Shown piece after piece: positions 12,647 through 24,686 of a stretch of 64,000 nucleotides of DNA (positions are counted from its first letter, which is position 1; every line of letters starts with the position of its first letter). Source of the stretch: Turnera subulata. Its lineage: Eukaryota; Streptophyta; Magnoliopsida; Malpighiales; Passifloraceae. A program made the translations under genes and the position numbers. The DNA lies in contig JAKUCV010007233.1 in NCBI GenBank assembly GCA_028386065.3, forward strand, positions 50,287 through 114,286. Direction: 5' to 3'. The notes beneath the pieces are model-generated. The model was not told the DNA's origin, ran no database searches, and worked only from the letters and a program-made list of their open reading frames with translations.

Positions 12647-12656
12647 ATATATATAA
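12647..12656 (-). promoter_or_regulatory. TATA box of the X8 gene
   Basis: The minus strand reads TTATATATAT about 92 bases upstream of the start codon at 12555. This gives a plausible start of transcription near 12620 and a short leader. Confidence 0.55.
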
Positions 12657-12659
12657 CTC

Positions 12660-14382
12660 ACTCATAAATCATAATAAACACACAAATGACTCTTTTTTAT
12701 GATAATAGACAAAAAAGAAAAAAGAAATACTCTTTTGGTATAATAAGACTAGAGCTAGTTTTTTGCCTAGTTTGGTGTATATATATGGGAGTGGTGAAGT
12801 AGAGCAGCTCAGAACCAATTTATTGCTGCTGATCGCTATAGAGTTTTAGAGGAGGAATCAGGAGTTTCTTCAAGGCAAATTATGTTCTTTTTCTCTCTTT
12901 TTGGTAATAAGCGTGTTGTACAAGACAATGGTCCAGAGTATATATTTGTGCATGTACGTTCACTAGAGATTGCCTTTGACGGTCAAAACGCGGTGGATTA
13001 CAATATATGTTTTTATTTCCTGATGAAAGGACATAAAAGAAGAGAGAAAATTCATCCTTTCTTTTTCACATATACATCTTGTGTACCTATCGATATACAA
13101 TATCTTTATTTTTTTTCAAACATCCTATATATACGTCTTTATCAAGATGTGCATATCCTGAGTCAATAAAAAATAATAATGTGCATATCTATTTTGCACA
13201 GAAGAGGAAGAATTAGCACGTCTATGGTTGAAGGGGAGGATGTACTCTAGTTATGGAGATAGGACAAAAATATGGATGACTGGATGTTCTTTTAAAGCAG
13301 AGTGGCAGAGGCGAGGCCAGCTACAAAGCGATTTCGGTTCTCTTTTTTGCAGTATAGCTAGGGCTAGCAGGGTATGGTCACTCTTTTTTGTCAGATCAAG
13401 ACGTTCTTGTCAATCGCTCTCCATTCTTTAGGGATATTTCATTTTAGCCCATTTTTGTACACAAATCTTGAGGAAAGCATATCAGTCCAGAGTGTTTATG
13501 GGTTGGAAAAGACAAAGCCCCAATCATCTGGGCCTGGAATTAGTCGTGGGCTATATAGTTTATGTGGGCCTGAACCCAATTAGGCCAGGCACTTACATTT
13601 GCAAGTGAAACTCTGCAATTGTCAACGATCAAGTCCATATTGACAGGATCTTTGTAGGTCCTTCGAATGTGGGTAATGTTTGTGCTTGGATGCAGAATTG
13701 CGGGACTGGAAACCCAACAATTGGATTTTTTTAATTTTATATTCTATTTTTTTTTTTTAAAAAAAGGGAATGCATCTCATTTTAGTGGTTGTCAATAAAC
13801 AATTTGTTAGTAATTCCGATGTACCAAAAAAAATAAACAATTTGTTAAAAATACAACTAATCATTGGTGAATGGCCCGGCCAAGCCATTTACTTCGAGAG
13901 TATGTATATACATTTATGTCATATGCATCATCTAAAAGAAACTCAATCTTTTATGTACCGACGATGAGTGATTTAAGAGCATAAAGAGTTTTCTCCAAAA
14001 TAATTGCGGGAGACACTATGGGGATTTCAACCATAACCAAACTTCACGTAATCCCTATTGTTTTAACTTGTAAATAAACGAATAAAGTATAGCTTCTTCA
14101 GTTAAAGCTTTTTTTTTTTTTTTGTACATGCTGCTTCAATCAAATCTCAGAGAGAGTAAATTCTCATTATTTCTAGGTTTGTAGATTAATTAACTTAAAA
14201 ATAAGTTTAGATTGAACCAATTGTCTTAAGAAAAACGTAAACGCCGTAGCTCTTGCGAACTCTTTTTATGATGATAAAAAAAGATCGACAGTAATGATGA
14301 TGGTGAAAGTGTGCAAGTAAGAATGCGGTATAAGCTTCGAGTCGCAGGTTATGATGCAGAATGAGGGTGTAACGAGCCAGCT
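12660..14382. other. Intergenic, no gene seen
   Basis: The interval is AT-rich. ORFs of 60-95 codons here lack any domain or splice context. There are poly-T and poly-A runs near 13750 and 14110. Nothing supports a gene. Confidence 0.4.
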
Positions 14383-14390
14383 ACTGTAAG

Positions 14391-15281
14391 TAGGGATGAC
14401 AATTTTTCCGGGTCTACCCGATACCAACTTGAAACCCGTTTTTATGGGTAGGATATTATCCGACTTTGATCGGGTAAAAAAATGGTAGGGTATTACCCGA
14501 ATCCGAGTTGACCGGGTCCGGGTAGGGTCTGGGTCTTGGTAAAGGTCTAGGTTTTACCGTACCCGTTAGACCCTATCTATATAATATTCTAAAATCTATA
14601 ATCGTAATATAAAAATCAACTTAGTTTTTTTTTTGTTTCTTTAATTCTTTTCCACTCACCTCCTCTTCTTTTTCTATGTTCACCTCCTCCTAAGCCTATT
14701 GAAATTTCATGCTCTACAACCCTAAACTAATATTATGTTATTATAATTTTTCTGTCTTTAAAGGAATATTAATATATAATTATTCTATAATTGTTTATGA
14801 CAATAATACGGAATAAGAAAATAAGCATTCAATATTAATTTATATTTTTAACTTATTATAAGATTCTTATTTTTATATTATGTAATAATATTAACTTTTT
14901 TTTTAGAAAAATATATGTTGATCTTGGTAGAGAAGAAGATGGAGAATAAGAAATAAAAAATAGTTTGGATTTTAAGTTGAGAAAAGTTACACGCTACTTA
15001 AAATTTTTGGACTTCTTGTTATTTTTTAAATTTTTATGCTTTAACTTGGAACATATTTTATGAATGCTAATTTAATAATTGTAGGCTATTTTTTTAATTA
15101 GAACTTGATTTTTACTTAGCGGGTATACCCTTACCCAGACCCATATTACCCGTTGGGCAAAAAATTTAAACTTTACCCTACCCGATTCATAATTAGACCA
15201 TTCTTATCCTACCCGATTTGATTAAGGGTCCGGGTCTGGGTCTTGTTTATCCTACTCGATCCTACCCAATTGCCATCCCTA
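14391..15281. mobile_element. Non-autonomous hAT-like transposon
   Basis: The left end is TAGGGATGACAATTTTT and the right end, read inward on the other strand, is TAGGGATGGCAATTGGG: imperfect terminal inverted repeats. ACTGTAAG (14383-14390) and ACTGCAAG (15282-15289) form an 8-bp target duplication with one mismatch, as is typical of hAT elements. Both subterminal regions are rich in short GGGTCCGGGT and TACCCGA motifs in opposite orientation. The 891-bp AT-rich body has no transposase ORF, so mobilisation would need a transposase from elsewhere. Confidence 0.85.
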
Positions 15282-15379
15282 ACTGCAAGCATGAAATGAT
15301 CAAGCTTAATTAGTAAACCGATAACTTCAACTCGGTTTGATTAAGCTCGTTTAAACCCGTTATCTTAAATTTGAACCAA

Positions 15380-15571
15380 CGAAGGTTGGCTTAGTTGGTT
15401 TAAGTTCAGTTAATACTCCCATTAGGTTGAGAGTTCGAATCCTCCAACCATCCCTTTTGGTGGGTAATCTGTAAATATCACTGTAAGCACTCGCTGAGCC
15501 CGGTAGTTTGCCTTGACCCTGAACTGGGGAGCTTCCCCTCAACCTAAACTTTTATGTATAAAAAAATAAAA
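15380..15571 (+). mobile_element. tRNA-derived SINE with 9-bp target duplication
   Basis: The head carries an A box (TTGGCTTAGTTGG, 15386-15398) and a B box (AGTTCGAATCC, 15432-15442), as in Pol III-transcribed SINEs. The element ends with an A-rich stretch (about 15559-15571). TTGAACCAA occurs at 15371-15379 and again at 15572-15580, matching a short target duplication. Its body differs from that of the SINE at 9392-9584, so it belongs to another subfamily. An ORF across it is not a gene. Confidence 0.75.
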
Positions 15572-15876
15572 TTGAACCAATTTGATCAAGTTCAACTCTA
15601 ACATAATTTTACAACCCAGCCTAACACGTTGAGTGCCGTTAAGCTCGAGATAAGCTCACTCGGCAGCAAGTTTGTCTCAGAACTCAATAAAACTAAGAAA
15701 AAGTTTTTACATCAAAAAACTAAGTAAAGGTTTTTTCTTTTTGTGAGAAGATAATATAAACTTAAGTCAAGTTAAAATTATTATCGAAATAATTCCGGTT
15801 CGAAGAATTCTCACACAAGAGGATAGTTAGTAGCGTAGATTTTTTTTTTTTTTGACTAACTTACCATTTTTTTATT

Positions 15877-15972
15877 TTGGGAGACTCACCCATCATACTC
15901 AGGTGCGCGATGGGGGTTGACCAGATTAATCGGGACAAAGCTCCGGATACTGGATGGGAAACCAAAAAAATA
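15877..15972 (+). mobile_element. 5'-truncated SINE fragment
   Basis: From GGGAGACTCACCCATC to the AAAAAAATAAAA tail this matches the body and tail of the SINE at 9392-9584, in the opposite orientation. The tRNA-like head is missing. A T run precedes it at 15840-15853. Confidence 0.7.
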
Positions 15973-18900
15973 AAAGTAGATAAAATAGATGTAACTATTA
16001 TGTAAAATAAAGAATAAATAAGGAAAAAAAAAAGCTCAATTAATAGTCGTTGAATTTTACTGAATGACAATCTTTTAGTAACAAATTTATTTTCTTTAAA
16101 CAACAATTATTCGGGATGGGGAGTAACTAGCAAGTAGCTTATTTACACACCCCTGATGCATACATTAGCTGTGGCCATAGTTTCTGGCCATTAAAGAAGA
16201 ACGAAAAAAAAAAAGCAATTATTTGATAAAGTGCTTGGGGTGCAAATGCAACCGTAAATGCAATGTCCGGCCCATAATCAAAAGTTTGGAGGAGATAGGC
16301 CATTAGGAGGAGTGGATCAAAGACATGCTGATGTTGGTGATTACTAATAGCCAATCTATCCCCCCCAGTTGATAGAGAGTGTGAGAGCCAGCAACCGACC
16401 ACCAACTGAAATTGCATACCCCTTGCAGCTTGCCTATCAAGACATATATTATTGGCCATGCCATGTGGTTATACAATTTCTTGTCCACATCGTTTCTTCC
16501 TTTCTCTCTTTTTCACACAGCTTTCAGCGCTAACACCACAGATCGTTTTGTCATAATATATTGCACATGGAAAATAATAATGCAAAATTTTCTTGCACCA
16601 ACAGATATATACAGATGTGACATTTGATGAAGAGTGGGTTATATAATTTTACAAAAAAACCGCCACTTATTACTCTATAACTACTCATAATTTGTCACAT
16701 CCATGTTTATAAAATTTTTATATTCATAAACAAAATTTCAAATGTAACTAGCTAGCAGCAGTTGTGTTTTTCTTTCTTTTTTTCATATCTAATACTAACA
16801 AATAAAGAGGAACATGCCTTCCCTTGATTTTATAGCTAGTACAATAAGGACTTGAAAACTGGAAAGCACGATACTGTAAACCCAGCTAAAGCCCATTCTG
16901 CTGCATTCACATGCACAACATTAATTTTGTGCCAGGTAAAAGCTAGCTAATCCAGCAACTGCATCGTAGTTATTCTCTAGATCTTATACTAGATGACTAA
17001 TCCCCTTAATTAGTTGATTTGCACCGTTGACATCTTATATGTGGTACTATTATTTTATACGGGAGAGTACACTGGAGACGTTAATTAGTATACCTAAGAG
17101 AAGCCATATATTTGCATTTGGCAAAAATTTGGTCCTTCATCCTAGTGCTCTATGGCTAAAACTACGCTGGTTCAGACTGCTTCATGTGTTTAATGAGTCC
17201 TCATTAAGCTATTAATTAACTTCTCTTAACAGTTAAAATATGATTGAAAATCAAAGAGGTATTAGACAAGTCAGTAAAAGCTAGTGCCAATCACATTCTT
17301 TGTCAATTTTGCTTTCTAAAAGAAACAGAAGAAGAGCTGTTACAAGAGACTCAAACTTTAAGTAAAATACTAAAATTATCAATATAAGTGCCTGAGAAAA
17401 AAAAAAACTAGCTCATTCACTTCAAGCCCCTTCTTTTTACCTTTTTTTTTTTCCTTTTGACAATCACTTCAAGCCAAGATAGTACCCTGTCAGTGTGTAA
17501 AGCATTAACAACATTTAATATATCTCCGGCTAGTATCCTGACAACAAAATGTAAAACCCAATCTCTTAATGTGAACTCTTGAAAACATTTCCATACTATC
17601 TATATAGTACAACTCTTGGAAAAAAAATTTGTTTGACATTTACGTTAGGAAAATAATGCTATTGTTTTGCTTTACGAAAAGAAACCGAAGCAAGGAAGAA
17701 AAATAAATTCTGGTTACAAACCACTCGAACGTTTAGTAAAATTCATGAACACAATTCCCTTAGAAAAACTGGTTCCTTCACTTCAAGCCCATTTGTTTTC
17801 TTATTTTCTTTTGACAACCACTTCAAGTTCAAGCCAAGATACATATACAGATAGTACCTTGATCAGTCTAAAGCAATATCAACGTTTAATTAATATGGTA
17901 TATATACTGGCTAGCTAGTATTGACAACAAAAAGTAAAACCCATTCTCATCATGTGGTGAACTCTTGGAAAACATTTCCATATATATTGGACTACCTAGA
18001 GTATAATATTTTACTTTCTTATCTTTTGCTTGTTGAGATTGGTTTGTGATGAATCTCGAACTTGTCTTTAACTGCTAAAGAAATGGTTGAGTATTTTGAT
18101 TTGGTTCAGGTTTAAAGCACTATCTGAGACAAAATCACTACGTCTCTGATATCTCCTCCAACTTTTTTTTTTTTTGGGTTATGAAAAGTATCTTCTTACA
18201 AGGATTATAATTTCAATTCATGAGATCTTTCTCAACAAGACAAATATAGGAGTTAGATCATATTAACCACTAATTATTTATGGCATTATGCCAATTTAAT
18301 TACAAAAGCAGACAGCGGAGCAATGTGAACAAATATGGAAACATGGAGCATACACATTTTATGGTACCAAGAAAGAAAAGCTATCGGATTCCTCACAACC
18401 TGTTTTCTATTTTTGGGTTGCTATTGATACAGTCATTACGTTAGTATAATTTTTTTCCAAGTGCAGTATTATTTTATACACCAACAGCAGCATAGAAGTT
18501 AGTAGTGTTATATATGTGAAAGTTGATGTCATGATTTTCAACTAATCCCACATAGTTTATATATATGCTACAGTCTATATAGAGAATTAGTCCCTGTAAC
18601 ATATTTTGTCCGATTGTCGGCCTATCAAAACACCGGGAATATTGGTGGGGTGTTTTCACTGCCTTTTCAGGTCTCCTACCTCTCAGATTATATCTTTTCT
18701 AAGGATGCTTCCTTGAACTTATATTTTAGCCTTTTCCTTGAAGTTACCATCCCAGTGATCCCACCGGTCACTGTTATTGTCTTTGTCCCTTTGTAATCTT
18801 TCAACACAAACTTAAGGTCTTCGTGTACAGTATTTTTTTTTCCCCTTTCCTCTGCATTCATAGATCAATTTTCTAATCATATGCATTCGTCAATTTGCAT

Positions 18901-21900
18901 ATTATACTAATTGTCAGCGTAAAAAAGCATAATCTTGCTGCGCCGATCTCTACATCTGCTCCAACTACACCATAGTTTAAGCTGATATGCCTAGCTAGTT
19001 TACATACAATTTCTGATACTTAGACAGTATGCAGGATTTTGAGAAAGAACCTGATGTGTTACCTATCTGAGACAATGAAATCATAACTGGATTCAGAGGA
19101 CTCTCCAGCTCCTTCAAGAAGGGCTCATTGTATTAGTTTAGTCTGTCAGTCAAGCAATTGAGGATCTGCTTTGAAATAGATGTTGATCATATTTTTTGGT
19201 GTGTATAATTTTATTGATGTTATTGTGCAATGGCAAACTCATGTTATTGTGCAATCTTTTTGAATTGTAAGTCCTGTCTGCTGCAAGTGGAGCCTTTACC
19301 ATAAACCATATAGTAAATTATTTCACCTGTAATCTATAAGATTCTACTATTTATATTTGTCAATCTAAATAGAGATATTCATGGTACATTCACAAATTAA
19401 GATAAGCCGCACATTTAACAATCTTGATGCTGAATCTCTTGTAATAAGCACAATGATTACTAACTACTTGAGTTCTAAAGTTACCTTGTGCTTCCGGTCT
19501 CCAATTATTGTTCACAAACTTTCACTTCGCTGTCCTGATGAAAACAGAAAAAGGCATGCAAAATGCCAAATATCCAAAAAGTGGAACGGGCAAATGAATT
19601 CAAAAGTTTTGGCCCACAACATCAGCAAATTAATTATTGTCTTTTTGTTATCAGTATCAGCAAATTAATTAAGATAGATAAGAATTTGAAACCAAACATA
19701 AGAACTTTCTGACCAAAATTTATGGTTTAAAGTTCTGGACCCTTGTCACCTTGATCGCCTTGAATTTTTTTTCTATTTAATTTCCTTAAAATATCAGTTT
19801 GTAGACCATAGCACATCTACCCCACAATATTCCGTTCCAGCAGAATGATTGATTTGCTTTCCCTTATGATATCAACAAGACATGATTGTTGTTTTAGGTC
19901 TCTAGCAATTGAGCTGGTTCTCCTCCAATTCATTAATGCCGCTGGCACATTCTTTTGGTTTTTGGAATATGACTTGGTCACCTAGCAGTAATAACAGTAT
20001 CATGTATGCAGTTAGTCCCCTGTTCCCGGTCCATCAGTTCTATACATTGGTTCCATCCTGAGTTATACAACATATGCAATATAGATTAATCCGATTATGT
20101 TATCCTGTAGTGGTCTTGAGCAAATTAAGGAGAATCCATTCACTTAATTAATATCTGAAACTGACTAATTGGTAGTTATACAAAACAAAAGAGAAAAGAT
20201 CATGTGGTAGACTGGTGAATGTGCTATTATATGTTTTTCGATTGTGACTTAATTTGTGCAACTATATATAATTAAGCCCCGTTATAAGCCAAACTCGAAC
20301 AAATTGGATTCCGTTGGGAAGGCAGGAAAACCATTGCCATGATAAGATTCCAAAGGTTGTCTGGTTAGCTATCACCAGCTAGCTAACTGAAGTGATACAA
20401 CAAACTTTCTTCATCACACCATTGCTTGTGTTGGTCATGTGAGTAAATAGTGGAACTGTCTGGTTCTATAGCGTATAGTTTTTCAGATTTTTCTAATATT
20501 TGACATCACCAGGAACAAGCCTTCTTTAAATGTGGGTCATTGGCTTCCTCTTCAGGAGAACTGTCATGACTCTATGCATCACAATTCCCACTAGTTGCAC
20601 TTTTTGTTGGCCTTTGTCCAGGCACCCTATTCTCTGTCAACTATCATAAGGGGCCCCTGCCTTTTGCATCAACATCGCCTCTACTTAGTATTTACTCATC
20701 GGAAAAGTGTGAAAATGAGCACAATATCATCCAAAATTAATCAACTAGCTAGTGTAGTAGATTTTGATTTTTGAGAGACTTGTTATTTTCAGGGGACCTC
20801 AAATTCTAGCTGTTAAAGCCCCATCCTTCTCCTGTCAATCCTGCTGGTATGTCATGCTTGAAATGTTTAGTTGGCCCTGCTGGATGTTGATATATACGTA
20901 TCGATTTTGTTTTCTCAATTAATTGTAAAGGAATGTGTGTACATATAACTAAAGTGAAAACATTTTTTAGAGTTTGTTAGCAGGACGGATTTAGTACGAA
21001 ACTTTTTATTTCGTGCACATGATGAGTAACTGGGCCACGAAATTGCAAAGAAAAAGAGCTGCAATTTGGAGGAAATTAAGTGGTGCCATGGATGTCACTC
21101 TTGGGTAGGTTTGCTTATCTCGGATCATGCTCATGCATCAACAAAATTATTAGGAGAGAAGGTACAAATACAAGATTAACTCTCTTTTTTTTATCCTAGA
21201 AAAGTATCTCGGGACCAATCTCTTTTATTTTCGATTGGTAGTTAAGGTTTTTTGTGTGTTTTATCAAAACTATAGCTTAAGTGGTGTCAACTATAACCTG
21301 AAATGTTAGATTGCTGGATCTACTCGTGCTAGCTAGAATAGGCATTTGGCTAGAAAAAATTATGACCGCTCGGCGCCTCTTGCTTGCATAGCCTCTTCAA
21401 ATTCATAACAAGGGATTTTAATGTATCAAACTACCATTTCATGATGCAAAAGTAACACAACAACGAAGTGATAAATAATGAAATACAAGTATCAATTACT
21501 TCAATGCTTTTATGAGCAGACAATACACAACGAACAGAACCAAAAGTGTTTGACCCATATTTATCATAATATCTCTCATGGACCTCTTCTAGAGTTTTTT
21601 CTTCTCCTTTTATGATTATTGATTTAGTCTGGTTCAAGGCTGCTATTAAGAGTTAAGAATTTTCTAACATTGAACCGGAAAATTCTACAATTAGACAATA
21701 AAAATACAATTCCATCTATATAAGCTACATCTATAACTACCTATAACTTCTCGTTATGCCATAGCAGTGGTACTAATCTAATCTCTACCCTTATCCTTTT
21801 CCCCATATAAGGCCCTCCTAACTTAAGCAGGCAGCATTGGGAATCGATCCTTCGTTCACCTTCACACAACCATCTCGTATGCGCACATAAGTGTAAACAT

Positions 21901-23640
21901 GTGTAATCACAATCTAATGATTTATACTTGACTGGTGATGTTAAATCATGGATCTAGTTAGTCCATTTCAAAATAACATATAAAATAATTTTGAATTACT
22001 GTCTCCGTTCTACTTTTTTGTGTGTTCCACAGTACTTAAACATTGTTCTTTAAGGACCGAGGAACTAAAAAAAGAAAAACACTGAAGAGAAGTAGAAGAC
22101 TTGGGCTCTTAAGATATGTCTAAACCTAATTAAGTTCGAGCGATTAATGTTGAATTAAATTTCTATGGTATAGAAAAAATAGATGAAGAGTTTGGATTGT
22201 ACTTTTTATCTTTTGAGGAAATTTTGGATATAGTAGATAATAAATCTTATCAAGGCCAGATTCCATTTGTAATGGCCCGACATTGAGTGAACCAGACGGA
22301 GGCGTACGATGTATCAAATTTCCACGGAGGCGAAAGCAGGAAGTGATATCTTCTGCTCCAGTTTACCCCACAGGTTACAGCCTAAATCTGCTAATGGCAT
22401 TTTCTTTATCGATCGATATATCATATGTGACATTAATAGTAATACGTTTGATCAATGTCTTACATGAATCATATTGTCCCTTGTCCTCATATTTCACTAT
22501 ATAGGGTGTAAATTTGGTTATTGTTGGCGAAGACCCATGTTTGGTCTCATAATCATAATCCTTCATTTTTAATTAGGTTACTTAACTAATCATTTGATGA
22601 GCCGGCTTTTTCCTGTTGTGCCGGACTCTTTAATTTACTCTTCTTCTGCTTTTGATGATGAGAGGGACTCTTTTACTTGAGTTTCCTATTCATTACTTCA
22701 TACTAGCAATGGTTAGTTTGCATATATACCACTATAGTCTATGTTGCACATGCCATTGGCAAAACAAATGTAGCTAATTTCTTACTTTAAGTAATGTTGG
22801 TGTTGATGATCGGTGGCAGTGAATAATGATTACTACTACTTACCCGGAAGAAGAAATCAGCACCAACACATCCAGCCCAAAGCTGACCAAAGAATTGGGC
22901 TTCCCTAGTCCCATCTATCCACACCAACAGCCAACATGCAATGCTAGTAGTATTAGACAGGTGCCTGTTAGTACCCAAATCTTACCTAATCAATGCCTTC
23001 TTACTAGACCCGGTAGGCAACTCTGTTTTTGGAGAGGGGTATGCTATGCTATATGGAGTTCAAAAGCTACATTGAATATCTCATTAATTTGCACAAAATA
23101 AGTGGTACTACTGCTAGTGCTATGCTAGTGCCTAGTACTACTCCCACCTATTTTAAAATTTTGTTTTTATTTTTATTTTTTATTTTTGTGCCTACTGTGA
23201 CTTAAGATCCTGTCTAGCAATAACTCATTTTCTGAAAGTATTTTTTCATTATCAAATAATAGACGGAAATCAAAATGTAAGTATATAAAGTTCTTATGTG
23301 GAGATAATTTTGTCAAATGCTATTATTATCTTTATAAGTATATAAAGTTCTTATGTGGTTAGCTTAATTATAATATTGATCTTTGTATAAAAATGTTAAA
23401 ACTTCAATTTTTTGCTGGAGTATATATAATTTAGGTGGTTTGATTGAATATTTGCCAACCCAACCGACCCTAATGGTAGTTAACTGCTTAATCAATCAGT
23501 TCGTAGAAACCTATGGCAAGTATATAGGGTAAGGTTATCACAAGAATCTAAAACTTAACAAGCAAACAAGCACCCTCTTGCTTCTGTAGAAAACCAGTGA
23601 AACCACACGCGGTGTAGAATTCCAACGATTTTGACGAAAG
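15973..23640. other. Long gene-poor AT-rich interval
   Basis: I find no gene in about 7.7 kb. ORFs are short, lack domains and fall in AT-rich sequence. The only structure noted is a diverged direct duplication (17406-17605 with 17766-17985) and a small direct repeat of about 20 bases at 23281 and 23337. A segment near 22265 beginning TGTAATGGCCCGACATTGAG could be an old LTR end, but no partner is visible. The right end is upstream sequence of PINOID. Confidence 0.4.
17406..17985. repeat. Diverged non-coding tandem duplication
   Basis: Two copies of about 200-220 bases lie about 360 bases apart (17406-17605 and 17766-17985). They share, in the same order, TTCACTTCAAGCCC, CTTTTGACAA, CAAGCCAAGATA, TAGTACC, TGACAACAAAA, GTAAAACCCA, GTGAACTCTTG and AAAACATTTCCATA. 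The spacing inside has drifted, so the duplication is not recent. Confidence 0.7.
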
Positions 23641-23661
23641 CACCACAGAAGCAACCTACGC

Positions 23662-23918
23662 CACGTGACAAACTCCCCCCCATAGGCCTCCCGCGCACGT
23701 GCCGGGTAGCCGACGTCATTTAACGGCAAAAAGCAGATAAGAGAGAGTCCAACCCCCTTTTTTATTTTATTTTATTCCTTTTTTATCCTCTCTCACCTCC
23801 GGCGTCAAATGGCACGTACATAGCCACGGTAAAAAGGGAAAACCCCTTCAACTAACAATAATTTACCATATGCCCCTACCCCGGGGGACTATACTATACT
23901 GCCCCCACCATAAATACC
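23662..23918 (+). promoter_or_regulatory. Candidate PINOID core promoter with G-boxes
   Basis: Two perfect CACGTG G-boxes (23662-23667 and 23696-23701) and a GACGTC element (23712-23717) lie about 200-250 bases upstream of a TATA-like CATAAATACC (23909-23918). G-boxes are bound by bHLH and bZIP factors. In Arabidopsis, bHLH proteins including INDEHISCENT are known to regulate PID, so these are reasonable candidate sites, but binding here is inference. Confidence 0.5.
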
Positions 23919-24041
23919 CTTCAACAACCACCTTCATTTGTCTACACTCTCTCCTCCTCAGTCTTTGAAGCCAAACCCATCATTAAGAAACCACAGGAAA
24001 AAAGCAAACCCAAGAAGACCCAAAACATTTCTATCTTGCTC

Positions 24042-24048
<7 letters not shown>

Positions 24049-24082
<34 letters not shown>
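24049..24082 (+). repeat. CT microsatellite in PINOID leader
   Basis: This is a run of CT dinucleotides, common in plant 5' leaders. It lies about 130 bases downstream of the TATA-like element, within the likely 5' untranslated region. Confidence 0.9.
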
Positions 24083-24085
<3 letters not shown>

Positions 24086-24583
24086 GAGTACGGTACTCGT
24101 AGCTCAGAAACCCTAAATATTTTGGTACAGAGACACAGGACCCCCTCTCTTTTTACAAAAAGCCTGTGCTCACATTCAAAATGTGCATTCAAAGCATCTC
24201 TCTGGCCTCCTCTGCATCCATCTCCCTCCCTTCCTTTCCCTCTCTCTCCCTCACATAGTTTTCATATTCGTTTTCTGTTGGTATATTAATTCCCACACAC
24301 CCACCCTTTTCAGAGTCAAACTCCATCAAGTGCTCTTCCAAACACGTACGTACTCCCCCTTCCACTCCCTTTGTTCTTTTCTGTTCTGTTCCCTGCTTCG
24401 ATCGAGTTAATTAGTACGTACAATATTACATCGAGCATCTGATTCTACACACATCGTCATCATAGGTAGCTCATAAACCCCATCTCCAAAATCAAGCCTT
24501 TAAATTCATTGCACCACCACCGACTCAAGAATTCCTGCATCAGATTCCCTTCCTTTTTTGACTTGTATGCGTTCTTTCCTGTG

Positions 24584-24584
<1 letters not shown>

Positions 24585-24624
<40 letters not shown>
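24585..24624 (+). repeat. TA microsatellite just upstream of PINOID start
   Basis: This is an uninterrupted run of about 20 TA dinucleotides ending about 60 bases before the PINOID start codon at 24687. It lies inside an upstream reading frame that joins the kinase frame (see the kinase entry). Confidence 0.95.
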
Positions 24625-24627
<3 letters not shown>

Positions 24628-24686
24628 CTCTAACCAGAAAGAAGCAAGAGAAGAGCTTGCAAGTCTGGATTCTTGAACCCCGAAAT

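Noticed and set aside
15360..15542. Intact tRNA gene at 15380
   Set aside because: A and B boxes are present, but the acceptor stem does not close. A SINE body and A-rich tail follow, so it is a SINE.
16139..16459. 106-residue minus-strand ORF
   Set aside because: It has no recognised domain, no splice or promoter context, and includes a poly-Phe stretch from a poly-A run.
22263..22400. Possible LTR end at 22265 (TGTAATGGCCCGAC)
   Set aside because: There is no partner end or duplication, and it does not match the large LTR family. It is too weak to call.
24558..24686. Upstream in-frame ATG as the true PINOID start
   Set aside because: The extension is encoded mainly by a TA microsatellite and does not resemble PINOID N-termini. 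The ATG at 24687 gives the family start.
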